NCBI GenBank assembly: GCA_013397795.1
Contig: VZTJ01001205.1
Coordinates: forward strand, 313,503 to 377,502
Direction: 5' to 3'
DNA length: 64,000 bases
Origin: Orthonyx spaldingii
Lineage: Eukaryota; Chordata; Aves; Passeriformes; Orthonychidae
Shown here: one piece after another, positions 32,305 through 44,630 of the stretch
Position numbering within the stretch: the first letter of the stretch is position 1
How the letters are laid out: every line of letters begins with the position of its first letter
Notes under the pieces: generated by a model
Database searches by the model: none
Told to the model about the DNA's origin: nothing
What the model saw: the letters and a program-made list of their open reading frames with translations, nothing else
Translations under genes and position numbers: made by a program

Positions 32305-35300
32305 CACTCTGTGAGCCCCGGTGCAGGTGAGCAGAGCAGTCCCTGGGTGATGCTGCAGCTCAGGGCACAGGAGGGACTGGGCTCCCTGCCCGTGGGAGGG
32401 CTTAGGGATGGCTTTGGTGCCTTCAATCCCGACAGTAATCAGGCCTGACACGCAATCGCAAGCAGCTTAGGGAGGTGCCTGCTCGTCCCTCCAGGCTGTC
32501 CCCAGCCAGGCTGTGCAGGGGCTGCTGCCTCCCTCCTCAGCCTCACCTGGCGCTGCAGAGAGCTCTCATCCTGTTCAGGCAAACAGCAAACTCACGAGCT
32601 CCTCTTTATTGAAACCATCGGGCTTGGCTGAAATCTCTGCTCTCAGAGCACAGCCAATGACTTCATCCTTGGAGCTGCCTCCACATAACCTTTGCTTTCA
32701 CGGATCTATTAGGAAGCTCCCCGGGAGGGAAAGCCCGGCTGCCAAATAAATCACACATTCCCGGCAGAGAGGTGTGAGGTGCTCCACAGGAACCCGAGTG
32801 CCTGGAAGGAGGGAGATGGGGGATCTTCTGCAGAGATTTTCCCAGCTTGTCCAGGCACTGGCCGGGCCAGATCCTCAGCCAGAGCCCATCGGTGTAAATG
32901 CACCAGTTCAGTGGAGTTCTGTTGCTCTCCTCGCAGCGAGGATTTGGCCAAGGCCTGTGTGTGTGGTGGGTAGAAAAGAGACTATTGTCAACTGTGGGAC
33001 TTTTTATTTTTCTTTCTAATTAAAAGCAGATTTTTTTTTTTTTTTAAACACTTGCAGTGGAAAACTATAATTTAGTTTTAGAATTTCCCATTTAATACTC
33101 CCCTAATGCCTGTGAAAAGATTTGAGTTTCAGGTCACAATTTGAATCTTTATAGACAATTGGCTGGGGAAGGACCTTGAGAAACACAGGTATAGATTTGC
33201 AAAGCTTGGGGCAGGGATGTGGGGAAGAGAAAACCTGCAGATTGAGCAGCTCTGCTGCAAGACAGGGTGGATAAAACGTCCATTATCCCATTCTCTTAGA
33301 GATGGCTGCTTGAGCATCAGTGTTGCATGATCCAGGGGTCATGTTAGACACCCTTAATTCAGATTTGGTGGGGCCAGATGCCAGATTTCCACGTGTACCT
33401 CCTTGTGACCTCTGCATTGCGTCTGCTGGAGCTGACAGAGCTGACACCAAGAAAAGGGACCCAAGGTCTTGAAACTCCTCTCCAAGCCCTGTCTTTGTGG
33501 GTCAGCTTCATCAAAGAAAATCAGCTGTGACACCCTCTACCAGAAGGGGCTGTCCCAAGGTCTCCTTTGCAGAGGACAGAGTGTGGGTTTAAATCCTGAC
33601 TGCTGTGCCTGCAAAAGAGCAAGGCCTTGGCTGGAATTACAGGGGTTGGTTACATCTGTCTCCTCTTGAGAGAAGACTGAGGCAAGAAAAAATGAGATGT
33701 GAAACTTGTCTTACTTGTGCATCATTGAAGACTTATTTCAGAGAGTTTGGACAGTGGGATGAGACTTTTAGCCTTGGGGCCTCTGTTTAAACTAGACCAG
33801 GTTTCTTTGCATAAAACCATAGGTGTTGCTGGATCGGGTTTCTGGTCCAGGTTTTTCCCTTGAAGACTTGCAGTCTCCAGCTACTTCAGAAGAAGACACA
33901 AAAATGGAATAATCTGATGCCATGAATTACTGGGTTTTATATCCCTCATCCCAGCTCCAGTGAAAACAATTTTTGTATCAAGAATGAGAAAAACTTCCAG
34001 CTTCCACAATTTTCCCTGACTCACATTCTTCATCTCCATGAACTGTCAGTGCTAAAAAGTTTCCCATCCTCTGGGCTTTCTCCATGCCTGGTTTTGCTGA
34101 CTTTTCTGTGAGCCCCTTCTGCTGCCACTGCAGCAAATGAGCTGGGGGCGTGTGTTTCATGTGTCAAGGGTGGGCATTTCAGTGTTACCTGCTGTGATCC
34201 AAAAGGACCTATCACCAGCCTTTGGGGAGCAAGGGCAAAGAAAGGGGTTTGTGCTGTTGAACGTGAGTAAGATCAGTGGGTAGCTGGGCAGGTGATCATA
34301 ATGTTTGTCCTGGTGCCAGGGTTTGATGCTGGAGACACAAGCACAGCCCAGGGCTCTGTGTGCAGCCGGGGGAGGCTGGGCTGCCCCAGCACCACAGCAG
34401 ATGCTGCTGGTTCCTGGCCCCCAGGTGAAACCAGGGCTACCTGAGAGGGTCCATATGCTGCTCAGCAGCCTGCAGCTGTGCCCTGGCTGCCCCACAGGCA
34501 CACCCTCACAGCCGAAAGGGTGACTTCTCCCGCTGCTCGTGGCTCTTCCTTCCCAGGCTGCAGCACAAAGCTCCCCATTTATGTGCTGCGGCCGTGCTGT
34601 CAAAGTATAAGTAATCACTTTCATACTTACTGAGCTGCATGGTCACCAAGGTGTAATATCTGATGGGCAACAGATGTCTGCTTTCTTGCAGAGTTTACAG
34701 CCTTGTATTATTGCTGTTATTTGCTCTGGCTCCATGCTGCCGGGGAGTAGAGGAGGGGCAGGTGCTGATGCTGCCTGCTGGATGAATGGCATCTACAGTC
34801 TTCCTTGTGCTTTGGGGGGGTCTGTTTTAAGTGCTGAATAATACCCAGTGCTCGCAGATCCAGCTTCTCTCCACAGAAATGAAATCGTGTCTCCTGCAGT
34901 GGAAATTCCTGGTTTATTCAGAGAGCCTTTATCCAGACACAGCTGTGCTCAGCTGAGGGAGACTTGTTGCATTTCTCAAATGTCCCCGTGCCTGCACAAT
35001 GCTGCTGAAGATAAAACAAGCTGGGAATAAGATGGGAACTGTGCCTCCTGAGGAAGCCTCTCATGAATATGACACAATTTACCATTGCATGAGCTGTCTG
35101 TGCTCAGGGACCGAGGGAGCTGTGCCTCCCGTGGTGTCAGCAGCACTTCAGGCACAGAGTGTCCTGCTTTATCTTGTGTGATGGAGAGAGTCAGGTGGTG
35201 CCTCTGACTCTGCTCCAGTGCTGCTGCATCCTTTTTGCTTTTGAAAAACTGTTGTGCAGCCGTGAAATTCCACTTCGATACCCTCCAGGAAGCCTGGCTT

Positions 35301-38226
35301 AATGCCTCATCTGAAGGACATGATATGAGTCATTAAAAACAATTTTTAGAAGTCTGGAGATGACCTGTGTGGCTCCAGGAGACTCACTCCTGTGCAGCAG
35401 CAAGCAGCCGGTTTGCACCTTCCACCTCTGAGCACCACCTTGTCAGCCCTTGGCACAGCAGTTCTGCCTCTGGGGAGAGGACTGGACAAATCCTGAGCTG
35501 TTCCAGGAGCTCCCACAGGAGCTGATGGGCAGTGAGCTACAGGGACAGCCATGGCTTAGCCTAAATTCAATCCAGACCCTGAGCCAAATGCTTCCTGATG
35601 ACTGCTCAAGCAGCCCTGATGAGCAGCTTAAGCTCTTTGCCCCACATTTCAGGAGTGCTGAACTCTCTGCTCTGATATCTTCTGTGCAGAAAAAATATGT
35701 GAGCTGTCTGCAGCAGGACCCTGATCTGCAGGGCAGCTGGGGAAAGACTGGGGACGTGTGGCCTGTCCTCCCTCACCTCATGTGGCCATCTGAGTGCTCC
35801 GTGCACTGCTGTGACAAAGGCACATCCAAGGGCACCCAGCACAGCCATTTGGAGGTGGCTTGGTCCCTTTACAGTTACTGCTGAGAATAAAACTCACAGA
35901 CAGGCTTTAAAATCTCCTCTGCCCTGTGCTGTGGGTGCTGTGGCAGCCAGGAGCTGGGCACCCACCAGGGGCTCAGCTGGGCTCCCCTGTCTCCCTGCTG
36001 AAGGGCTCAGACTCACACCTGGCAGCCCCTGTCCCTCCCCAGCCCTGCCACCCACAGTGTTGCCAGCATGGCCCTGGTGCAAGGGATGAGTCAACATTTC
36101 CTGACACTTGGCTGTATGGCAGCCACAGACAGTTTATTTTGGCTGGCAGTCAGGCTTTAAAACCCTCAGGAGGATGGGATGATGATAAAGGCTGTATCCC
36201 CCTCGATGAGTGCATGGTTCAGGCATTACAGCTGGAGCAAGGAAAAGAAATGCCAGCTCAGGGATGTAATTTGGCTCCATGGAGATACCTAAGCCTTGTT
36301 GAGCTAATACTTGGAGTAATAGGTGTTAAATTGGCTCATGTAGAGGTGGCCCTGAAGGGCAAGGAAACAGCTTCACATCTCCTTTTTAACATCTCTCTCT
36401 TTCCAAGTCAACCGTTTTTCCTCCTTCAGGTGCAGTGTCTTTATGGCTGTTTAGGTTTTGCTGTAGCCTGGAGGTGTTCAAGTGCAGCTCCCTGTGCCAG
36501 GAGCCATGTGCATGTTTGGGAGGGAGAACCACAGGGAAGGGTTTTAAATCTCTGTAAACACAACAGGAAAAGGAAGCATTCCCTCACTTTGCAAAGCAAG
36601 AGGTTGCAGGGGGTTAAATTGCAATGGCTGTGATCCTTGGTGCTCCTCTCTGTGCAGCTCTGCTTGTGGGTAGGGCTCGATGTAGGAGAGGTGGCTCCAA
36701 AATCACAATATGAGACCAAAGCATGCACCAACCTCCCTGCCAGTGCTGGGTTACTTCAGCATACCTGGCTATAAAATGCCTGGCTTAATCCACCCCTGTT
36801 TCTGGAATAGCCTCCCAGGGCAGAAAGGAAAGGCTTGTCTGTGCTATCAGTGGCCAGAGACAGAATATGGACCTGCTTCTCCTAAAGCAAAATCTGGTGT
36901 TTGGCCACAAAAAATTGCAGGAAAGAGCTTTTCCAATCCAGTGCACTCATCTTGGCTGCAATCTGTTCAGGGAGAGGCATCCACAGCCACTGCCTGTCAG
37001 GTTGGTCTCAGCCTTCTCCAGAGCAGCAGTACTCTTTATTTTCAAGATGAAAAGGCTTTTATGTGATCTTTCTGAATAACAAACTCTCCGTGTCACAAAC
37101 TCTTGTCATCACCCAGGTCAGCCTTTGAAAAGCCGAACGCTTTGCCCGTTGTCTCTGTAGGTAAAACAAAGGGAAGTGGCATCTTCCTACAACCTCTGGA
37201 CAAAAAGCCTCTGTGAGCTGCTGAGGTGCTGCTCAAGTGGCATCTCAGTCACAGTTTTCATGCAATCCTGGCTCTCTGGTGGTTCAGGAGCCGTGCATCT
37301 GATCAGGCTCCTGCAGCCTCAGGTTCATACCATCAATATAATGATGGCAGTCAACAGGGGTGAGCTGCCTCAGGCTGACTCCAGCCCAGGACATGAGTGT
37401 GCCTGTCTCGTGCTGGTATTTTTGCATTTTATGTGTCATTTAAAAATGGACTGTTCAGATCCTGTTTCTTCCACAGTCCTCTCTTAGCAGGAGAAATGGG
37501 CCCCAGCTCCTTTGGTCACATCCAGGGCTGAGTGTGCATCCACGTTACAAAGGCATTTACATCTGGACTCCTGTCGTGACCAGATTTGAAAGTCTCCAAA
37601 GCACGAAAGTCTCTTGGTCTCTCTCCTAGGCTGGGCCTGTTTCCAAGGTAAATGCAAGTATTTGCAGACAAGCTGTGGAAATGAGTGCCTTACCCACTCA
37701 GGGGAAGAGGAGAGAGGTCTGGAGAAGTGTTGCAAATTCCTGGCTTGAATGGCTGTTCCTGTCTTTTCCAGGGGCTGTACCCCCAGCAGGACAGCCCTGA
37801 GTGATTCCAGAGTGCATTCCCAGCCAGGCTGGTGTGTCAGCTATTCTCCCTGGCAGGACTTTACTGCGAAGGATCTTTGCTTTTAGTTACCTTTCCATTT
37901 CTGGTGACATCTTCCAGAGTGAACAGTGGACTGTGGGACACCTTGGGCCATTCTCCACTGGCGTGCATTGGCTGAAAAGAACATTTGCACACCTGACCTG
38001 CCCCTGCTTAACAGTGGGGAGGAGCAGTTTGCTCCTTGTTACAACAGCAGAGCTCCCATGATGACTCAGAGCAAGGATGAAGAATCCCAGAAAAGGTGCA
38101 GTCATAATCTGTGCTCCATTAGCACAACCACCAAGGTGCCCCCATCCCTTTTATCACCCATCTCTGGGCTGCTGGACATCACTTTCAGTGTAGGAGAGGA
38201 AAGTTCCACACACTCTCCCAAGATGT
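32305..38226. other. Unique noncoding DNA, about 5.9 kb
   Basis: Includes a T(15) run at 33031, a tentative MIR-like string at 33.6 kb and a protein-like but unassigned open frame at 35450-35884. No gene can be supported. Confidence 0.45.
33578..33625 (-). mobile_element. Very short MIR-like relic (tentative)
   Basis: GTGTGGGTTTAAATCCTGAC resembles the antisense 'gtgggttcaaatcctggctc' core of MIR. With so little sequence, chance similarity is possible. Confidence 0.25.
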
Positions 38227-38578
38227 CATAGAGGCACAGAATTATTTGGGTTGGGAGGGACCTTAAAGCTCATCTCCTTCCACCCCCTGCCATGGCAGGG
38301 ACACTTTCCACTGTCCCAGGCTGCTCCAAGCCCTGTCCAGCCTGGCCTTGGACACTGCCAGGGATCCAGGGGCAGCCACAGCTTCTCTGGGCACCCTGTG
38401 CCAGGGCCTCCCCACCCTCACAGCCAGAATTCCTTCCCAATATCCCATCTACCCCTGCCCTCTGTTATTTTAAAGTCATTCCCTCTTGTCCTATATGTGT
38501 CCATATAAGAAGCCCCCTCACTCATTTTTGTAAGCCCCATTAAAGTACTGGAAAGCTGCAATGAAGATCTCAAGACAA
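38227..38578 (-). mobile_element. CR1 LINE 3' fragment, 350 bp
   Basis: The reverse complement reads from 'agatcttcattgcagctttc' and 'actttaatggggcttacaaa' through 'agggtggggaggccctggca' and 'ctgtggctgcccctggatcc' to CCCTCCCAACCCAAATAAT. The outer (5') part is more diverged than the 3' part. Confidence 0.92.
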
Positions 38579-38676
38579 TGTTTACATAGTTTTTCTCCAA
38601 ATCGTTGAGGAGTGTAGAAAATCATTTGTAAATAACAAGGGGAAGGGGAATAGAGAACCAGAGCATTGTTGATATA

Positions 38677-38768
38677 ATCATGGAATATCCTGAGTTGAAA
38701 GGGACCCACAAGGATCATCAAGTCCAACTTCCAAGTTTTAGTCATGGATCAACTCCTGCCCTGGTCAG
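38677..38768 (-). mobile_element. CR1 LINE 3' fragment, 'tcaactcagg' type
   Basis: The reverse complement reads AAGTTGGACTTGATGATCCT, TGTGGGTCCCTTTCAACTCA and GGATATTCCATGATT, which is the CAACTCAG-type CR1 ending, as in the copy at 6.5 kb. It lies about 100 bp from another CR1 copy of a different subfamily in the same orientation, so the two are separate insertions. Confidence 0.88.
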
Positions 38769-41289
38769 ATCCGTGAGTGTGCTCTGAGCTTGGGGGCACC
38801 CCCAGGACCTGAGCTTGGCGTCCTCCAGAGGTTTTGGGGCTCTGGGGCCACTGATGCAGTGGGAGGGCCCTTCCTTCTGTCAGATGTGGCCCTGCCCTCA
38901 GGGAAGCCGTGTGGTCCATGGGGTTTGTGGATTGTGTGGATTGTGCTGGTGTTCCCTGGAGGTGTGGGTGTCACTCCAGCCCCGTGCAGGAGCTCTCACC
39001 ACATCCCACGGGCTCTGTGTCCAGTCTGCTCCAGGTGCCTGCACAGAGGCTGGGCCTAAAAGCAGAATGGAGAGTTCTAAATCTCCTAGGAGATTAAAAC
39101 CCCAATAATCTCCAAATGGTTATGCTTTAGTTCAAGGTGCTTCAGCCCAAAGTTTCTAAATTCCACCCCCTTTCCAGTCCACCTCTGGAGCCAGCTCACA
39201 GAGAGATGTGGCCAAGCAGACTCTCTGCTCCCTAAAGCTACAAGACAAATCTTTAGGAGCATTGACTGGGCCAGATGTATTTCCTTCCTTATCTCTTAGC
39301 CCTCCATGACTTGGAGATCACTACATAATAGTGGAGGAGCCTTTGTTTCAAAGGTTTTCTCACTTGGACCTTTTTGGCAACTCTGTTCAATATTTTTAGA
39401 TTACCATGAAATCCTGGAAGTCCCTCCAGCAGCAACAGGTTTGGGCCCTTGTCCTGCAATAAGGTCTGAACAAATAATCTCTGATGTTAGTGCATGTGGC
39501 ATATCAAAGGGATTTGGCCTGGTCTGTGAAATATATTCTGTATTAATCTCCCCCTTACCTGTAAACCAGATGAAAAAGCATTCACAAACACAGCCACTGT
39601 TTGATGTTTCTCCTCCAAATCAAAAAGACCTGTCTCCATGGTCCTATTATCTCCTCTTATTAAGTATGTTTTCATGCTGTGCTTTTTTTTTTTTGTGCCC
39701 ACAGTCAATAACAATTTAAATGATACTCTTTGATGACCTTTGTTCACATCATTTATTTCCATCTCTTTATCTGATTTTGCCAACAGGACCTAATTTGAAA
39801 GAGGCTGCAGTTCAGCGGCAGGAGGGATTTAAACACTGTTAAGACTGACATTTTCCCTCATCTCACATCCCGTGGGGTACCTGATTGCAAATTTATAATA
39901 CACCAGAGGTCTTGCCATCAGAAGATACAGACTTACAGTAACAGCAACTAATTTAAAAAAGATCTCCAGCGCATCAGTGTCTGGGGCTGGTTTACACAGA
40001 CTAATTAATCCTTATTTGACCTGAATTAACTCTTAATCTGTGTGAAATGAGAGAGCTTTACTGGGCTATAGAAAATTTTAAAAGATGGAAAATCCTTTCG
40101 GAACAGGAGGTTTCTGCAGCTGAGTGACTTGTGGATTAAAATACTTGTTGGCTGCTGCTGCTGTGGAAAATTAGCCACTTCATTTTTTTCCTTTTCCCAC
40201 CCCCATGTTACTAAGCAGAAAGGAGAGGGGCAGAAGATTTTTTTGCCACCAGCAGTTACTGTCCCTTGGTAAGCAGAGCAGAACTGTTGTCCTTGCTGTT
40301 TCCTGCTGATTTCTTGGGTTTGTCGAAGACATCAGCAGCCTGGCACAAGGGAGAAAGGTCCTTTTGGAGCAGATCCTCCCCTGACACCCCAGGTTACAGT
40401 CTCTGGGTGAGAGGTGGTTTCTCTGCTCCCTGGGAGCAGTGCCTTGGCAAGAGCAGCAGGTGTGAGCACTGGTGGGGGGTCACAGTGCATTCCCTCCATG
40501 AGCCAGCTCAGAGGTGGGAGATGTCCCCACCCCATCTCTCTGTGGTGGGATCTGGGGAACCTCTGCCCCCTGGGACCTGTACAGATGGAAAAAAGAAATT
40601 TCAGGCTCAAAAGTTGCTCTGTCAGGTTTGACAAAGGACAAGCCTGAACTGGTGTCCTCTTGTGCCTCAGGGATTCTGCCACAGCACAAGGGGAGCAAAT
40701 CAGGAACATCAGGATCCTCCAGGAACATGAAGGGATGAACATATTCCTGGCCACAGCACACCCTGCTGAAGGGATCTCCTGAGTTGGAAGTGGGATTTGG
40801 AGATCAGAGCTGGAGTGGAGATAAGTCAGGGCCACCCGGAATGTGAGTGAACTTTCACTGCAGAGCCCTGAGGGGATCTTGATCAGTGATCATGGACACG
40901 TTAAGGGCTCACCAGCACTTGGGGGAGCTGTGGAAAAACAGGAATGGCTGGAGAAGGTTGGACCTGTACATGTAACGTGGTGTTCTGGTTAGATTTTTTG
41001 GCACATTGTGCCAATGCTGCTGCTTCTGGAGATGGAGACTCAGAGCTCATCCCAGCTCGGCACTTGTCTATATTTCACTGTAAAAAATGGCCAAGAGATG
41101 CTTGGGGAAGGTCAGAGACTGTCTGTAACACAGCAAGGAGCCAACCAGGCCAGGAAAGTTCTCTCTTCCAGTGCCAGGAAAGCAGCAACTTACCCCTGTC
41201 CTTTGTTCTCAGCACCTTTTTTTTCCCAACTCTGCTTACCTATTCTTCACTCTGTTTGAAACTCCAGCCAATATAGGACCACCACACCT
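38769..41289. other. Unique noncoding DNA with homeodomain-like words
   Basis: GC-rich to about 39.1 kb. The part at 39720-40110 is AT-rich, contains several TAATTA-type words and has no repeat signature. Confidence 0.45.
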
Positions 41290-42300
41290 CATCTCAATAC
41301 TTAAAGCAAAGGGCAGAATCCTTATCTCCAGTTCCTGAGGTGTCCAAAGTCAGCCAAGATACCTGAGGAAGAAGCGTGGTGTAAGTCTGTTGTGAAGGAG
41401 TGTTTTAAGGTCACTTAAAGCATCACCAACAAAGGTATTGGCAAAAGCAGATTCAATATAAAAGTGAAAACACAACCAAGTTCACAGGCAAGGTTCACTC
41501 TACCACTTAGTAGATGGTTAAACACACGGAGAAAAAGCAAACTAAAATCTAAAATCAATCAGTCTAAAACCAGAATCAGCCCAAAAATTATCTACAGAAG
41601 GCAGGGGGTTGGGGGTAGGGAGGTGAAGAAAAGGATGAGGCTAAGTAGGGTGAGGGTAAAAAGGAATATAAGAGACCCTCTGGTTGAGGCACAAGGTTCA
41701 GAGTGGATCCCTTGCCAAAATGACCAACAGTTTAGGCCTAGAGGTTTAACAGCACTGAAACCTAACAGCACTTAATCAACAGCTTAAGTTAAACAACTTA
41801 ACAAAGGATTCCTACAGAATTTACAGTAGCACAACAGTAACTCACAGGCCTAACTTGCTTACAAATCTGAAGTATTTAATAATGAGGAGAGCAATATTCA
41901 TGTACATTTGCTGTGGCATATTCCCACTTGCACACACACAGACCTAAAGAGTCTGCACAAGGTACGAACCTGTGAAAGAATTCCCCCTGAATTCGGTGAA
42001 ATGCTCATGTTGGGTACCTTTGGATCTTCCCAATGGGCAAAGGGTTGAGCCTCAGGGAGTGGGGGGATCAGCCCAGGACCCATGAGGGTCATTCAGCAGG
42101 TCCTCCAAGTTCAGCAAATTTGAGATTTCCTGAGCTGGGAGAGGCCCCAGCAGAGGGAGGTCACTGGTGGCAGCGGCTGCAGCCCAGGAGAGCCCCAAGG
42201 GTCTCACTTGGGACTGCTGTTTGTAGGGTCACGAGAGATGGGCTTCAGGCACTGTCATTTTCCATCCTGGACACGATATAGGTCGGTCACTTCCTTAGAA
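41290..42300 (-). mobile_element. Possible degraded ERV/LTR-type sequence, antisense
   Basis: This kilobase differs in texture from its surroundings. The left 600 bp is A-rich, with recurring TTAA and CTTAA-type words. It is followed by a GC-rich stretch that includes TGAATTCGGTGAAATG and a block with GGTCACTGGTGGCAGCGG. Read on the minus strand, it resembles U3-like sequence of long avian ERV LTRs, with a possible CACAACA terminus at 41388. I found no paired target duplication and no AATAAA in the expected place. It may instead be an unclassified interspersed repeat, or unique DNA. Confidence 0.35.
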
Positions 42301-44138
42301 ATTTCACTAACAAAATTGTTATGCCAGGGTTGTTATTCAGGGAAAAAAAAAAAAAAGCTTGCAAGACTGTTGGTTAAAAAGCAGGAGCTCGTTGGACAGG
42401 AGCAGTTCCTGGGAGTATTTCTGATAAGCTCAAGAGGAGCTGAGCCCAGGGGCTGCTCATCAAGAACGAGGCCTAATGAGCATTTATGAGCTCCTGGTGT
42501 ACCCCAGGGAAGGGGGGAGGATGCAGCAGCACAGCCCCAGCCCCCTGTACAGCAGGACCTTCCTGCCAGCCCTGTAAGGCTGCTGGGAGTGGTGTTATTA
42601 TGGCATTAAGTGTCCCTGCCCCAGCCACGGGGAGAGGCCTTTGAGAAGATGCCACCACGTTGCACAGCACAGGTGTCACCCCCCCCAGTCAGTGACCTGT
42701 GGGACGCTCGAGGTAACCACTTAAAGGTTATCCTGTGCTGCTGGTGTCTCTATTTTCAGTTACCCCCACTTGTTGGCTTTAAAGTCTTTAGCATGGAAAA
42801 TAAATCAATGTGCTGCTCCACCACTCAGTGATGCCTGACGTGCCAGTCTCAGAAGATCACAGGATTATAGGGACAAGGGTCTAGGTATAAAATGTGCACC
42901 ATTTCCCAGTCAGATCTTTGACCTCAGACTGCATTAATGTTGTGCCATTTTTAGGTCCAGTGCCAATCTCTGTCTTGCAACATATCATCATTGTAACGCC
43001 TGATTTACACTCTGAATTATGGAAATTTATTGTAATAGTGTGATTTGACCTTTTCAGTATTTCCTGTTTTTATTGGCTGTTGCATCCCTTTCCCCAGAGG
43101 TTAGTGGGACTTTGGTGGTAGAGGAGGAGGTGAACGAGCCTATGAAAGCACATAATGCTGCAAAGGGCAAAACACCAGAGCATCCTGCTAATCCAGGGGC
43201 TGGGGACCACATGGAAATTTAAAGGTGATATTTGTGACATCCCCCATGCCAGAAACAGAACTGATGTGCTGTCAGCCTTGGAGAGGAAAGGGCATCTTCA
43301 GGGATGGCTGGAGCCACGTCCATGAAGCTCCACGTGTGGAGCAGGGCTCTGGGAGGGTTTGTTGTGCCTCACAGAGCCTGCCCACCTTTCCCCAGCACGG
43401 AGGGGCTTATGGTGCCAGCATTGTGCAATACCCCTGAGAGGGGATGAGCCTGTTTCTAGAGGAAATGAGCTTTGGGAATTGGAGTGTGTTCTGATGAGAG
43501 AGCAGAAATGGAAAAGGCCAAGATGAAAAGTGCAAATATAATCCTAACTGTTTCTCTCTTTATTGCCCTCTGCCCAGAAACATTCCTTCTCCGAGGCAGG
43601 ATTTGCAGGCATGAGAAAAGAAAGTGATAGCTTACTAGTAAAAAAAAAAAAAAAAAAATAGGAGAGAGCAAGAAAACCCAGAAACACTAAAATAATCCCC
43701 TACAACACAAAGCTTTGATAAAAGCAAAGCTGAGCCTGAGGGTGATACTGCTTTTTCACCCTGTTCTCTAGGACTGAGTTTCTTCCCGAGGACCCAGCCT
43801 TTCCTTTCAGGTTTGGAGTGGGTTATTTATTTTCTTAAGGACTGCCCTCCGGCATTCCTTTTGAAATGAGTATTTGTGCCTGGCTCTGGAAAACAACAGC
43901 AGAAGCAAGCAGCCAGCTCTTCTAATGGCTGTGCTGCCTTCCAGGGAGCAGCACCTTCAGGGTTTGCTCTCCAGGAGTGGGAAGGCACTGCTGAGCTGGG
44001 GCTCCAGCCCTCCAAGCAGCATTTTGAAGCTTTTGCTAATAAGGACTCAGACAAATATGGATCTGATTCTACCCCAGAGGGGTGGTGGCTGCTGGTACAA
44101 AGCTTTGGTGGGAAGCAAGTGTAGAAAAATACTATCTA
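42301..44138. other. Unique noncoding DNA
   Basis: Contains an A(14) run at 42343 and an A(19) run at 43640. No gene is recognised. Confidence 0.5.
43640..43658. repeat. A(19) homopolymer
   Basis: Nineteen consecutive A residues. No retroposon body or target duplication was recognised next to it. Confidence 0.9.
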
Positions 44139-44192
44139 TAGATATGTGTATATATATGTATGTATGTGTGTGTGTGTGTATGAGTGTGTGAA
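44139..44192. repeat. TATG/TG/TA microsatellite
   Basis: An alternating pyrimidine-purine tract of TATA, TATG and TG units, followed by an AT-rich stretch up to the CR1 copy that begins near 44235. Confidence 0.9.
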
Positions 44193-44234
44193 AAATATTT
44201 TTATATATTTATATCTATAACTACAGCAAATACA

Positions 44235-44630
44235 GGCTGGGAGAGCTGGGTGTGTTCAGCCTGGAGAAGAGTAGGCTCTGGAGAGAGCTCAGAGCCCCTG
44301 TCAGGGCCTAAAGGGGATCCAGGAAAGCTGGAGAGGGGCTTTGAACAAGGGATGGAGGGACAGGACACAGGGAATGGCGTCCCAGTGCCAGAGGGCAGGG
44401 ATGGATGGGATATTGGGAAGGAATTGTTCCCTGTGAGGGTGGGCAGGCCCTGGCACAGGGTGCCCAGAGAAGCTGTGGCTGCCCCTGGATCCCTGGCAGT
44501 GCCCAAGGCCAGGTTGGACACTGGGGCTTGGAGCAGCCTGGGACAGTGGAAGGTGTCCCTGCCCATGGCAGGGGTGGAACAAGATGAGATTTAATGTTCC
44601 TTTCAAACCAAACCGTTCTGGGATTCTGTG
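44235..44630 (+). mobile_element. CR1 LINE 3' fragment, 400 bp
   Basis: The segments follow in order: GGCTGGGAGAGCTGGGTGTG, 'ggagggacaggacacaggg', 'gggaaggaattgttccctgt', 'ctgtggctgcccctggatcc', TGGACACTGGGGCTTGGAGC, TTTCAAACCAAACCGTTCTG and GGATTCTGTG. The ACACTG insert is shared with the copy at 53.3 kb. Confidence 0.95.

Noticed and set aside
35926..36633. 235-residue plus-strand open frame
   Set aside because: No domain, no splice support and mixed composition; consistent with chance.
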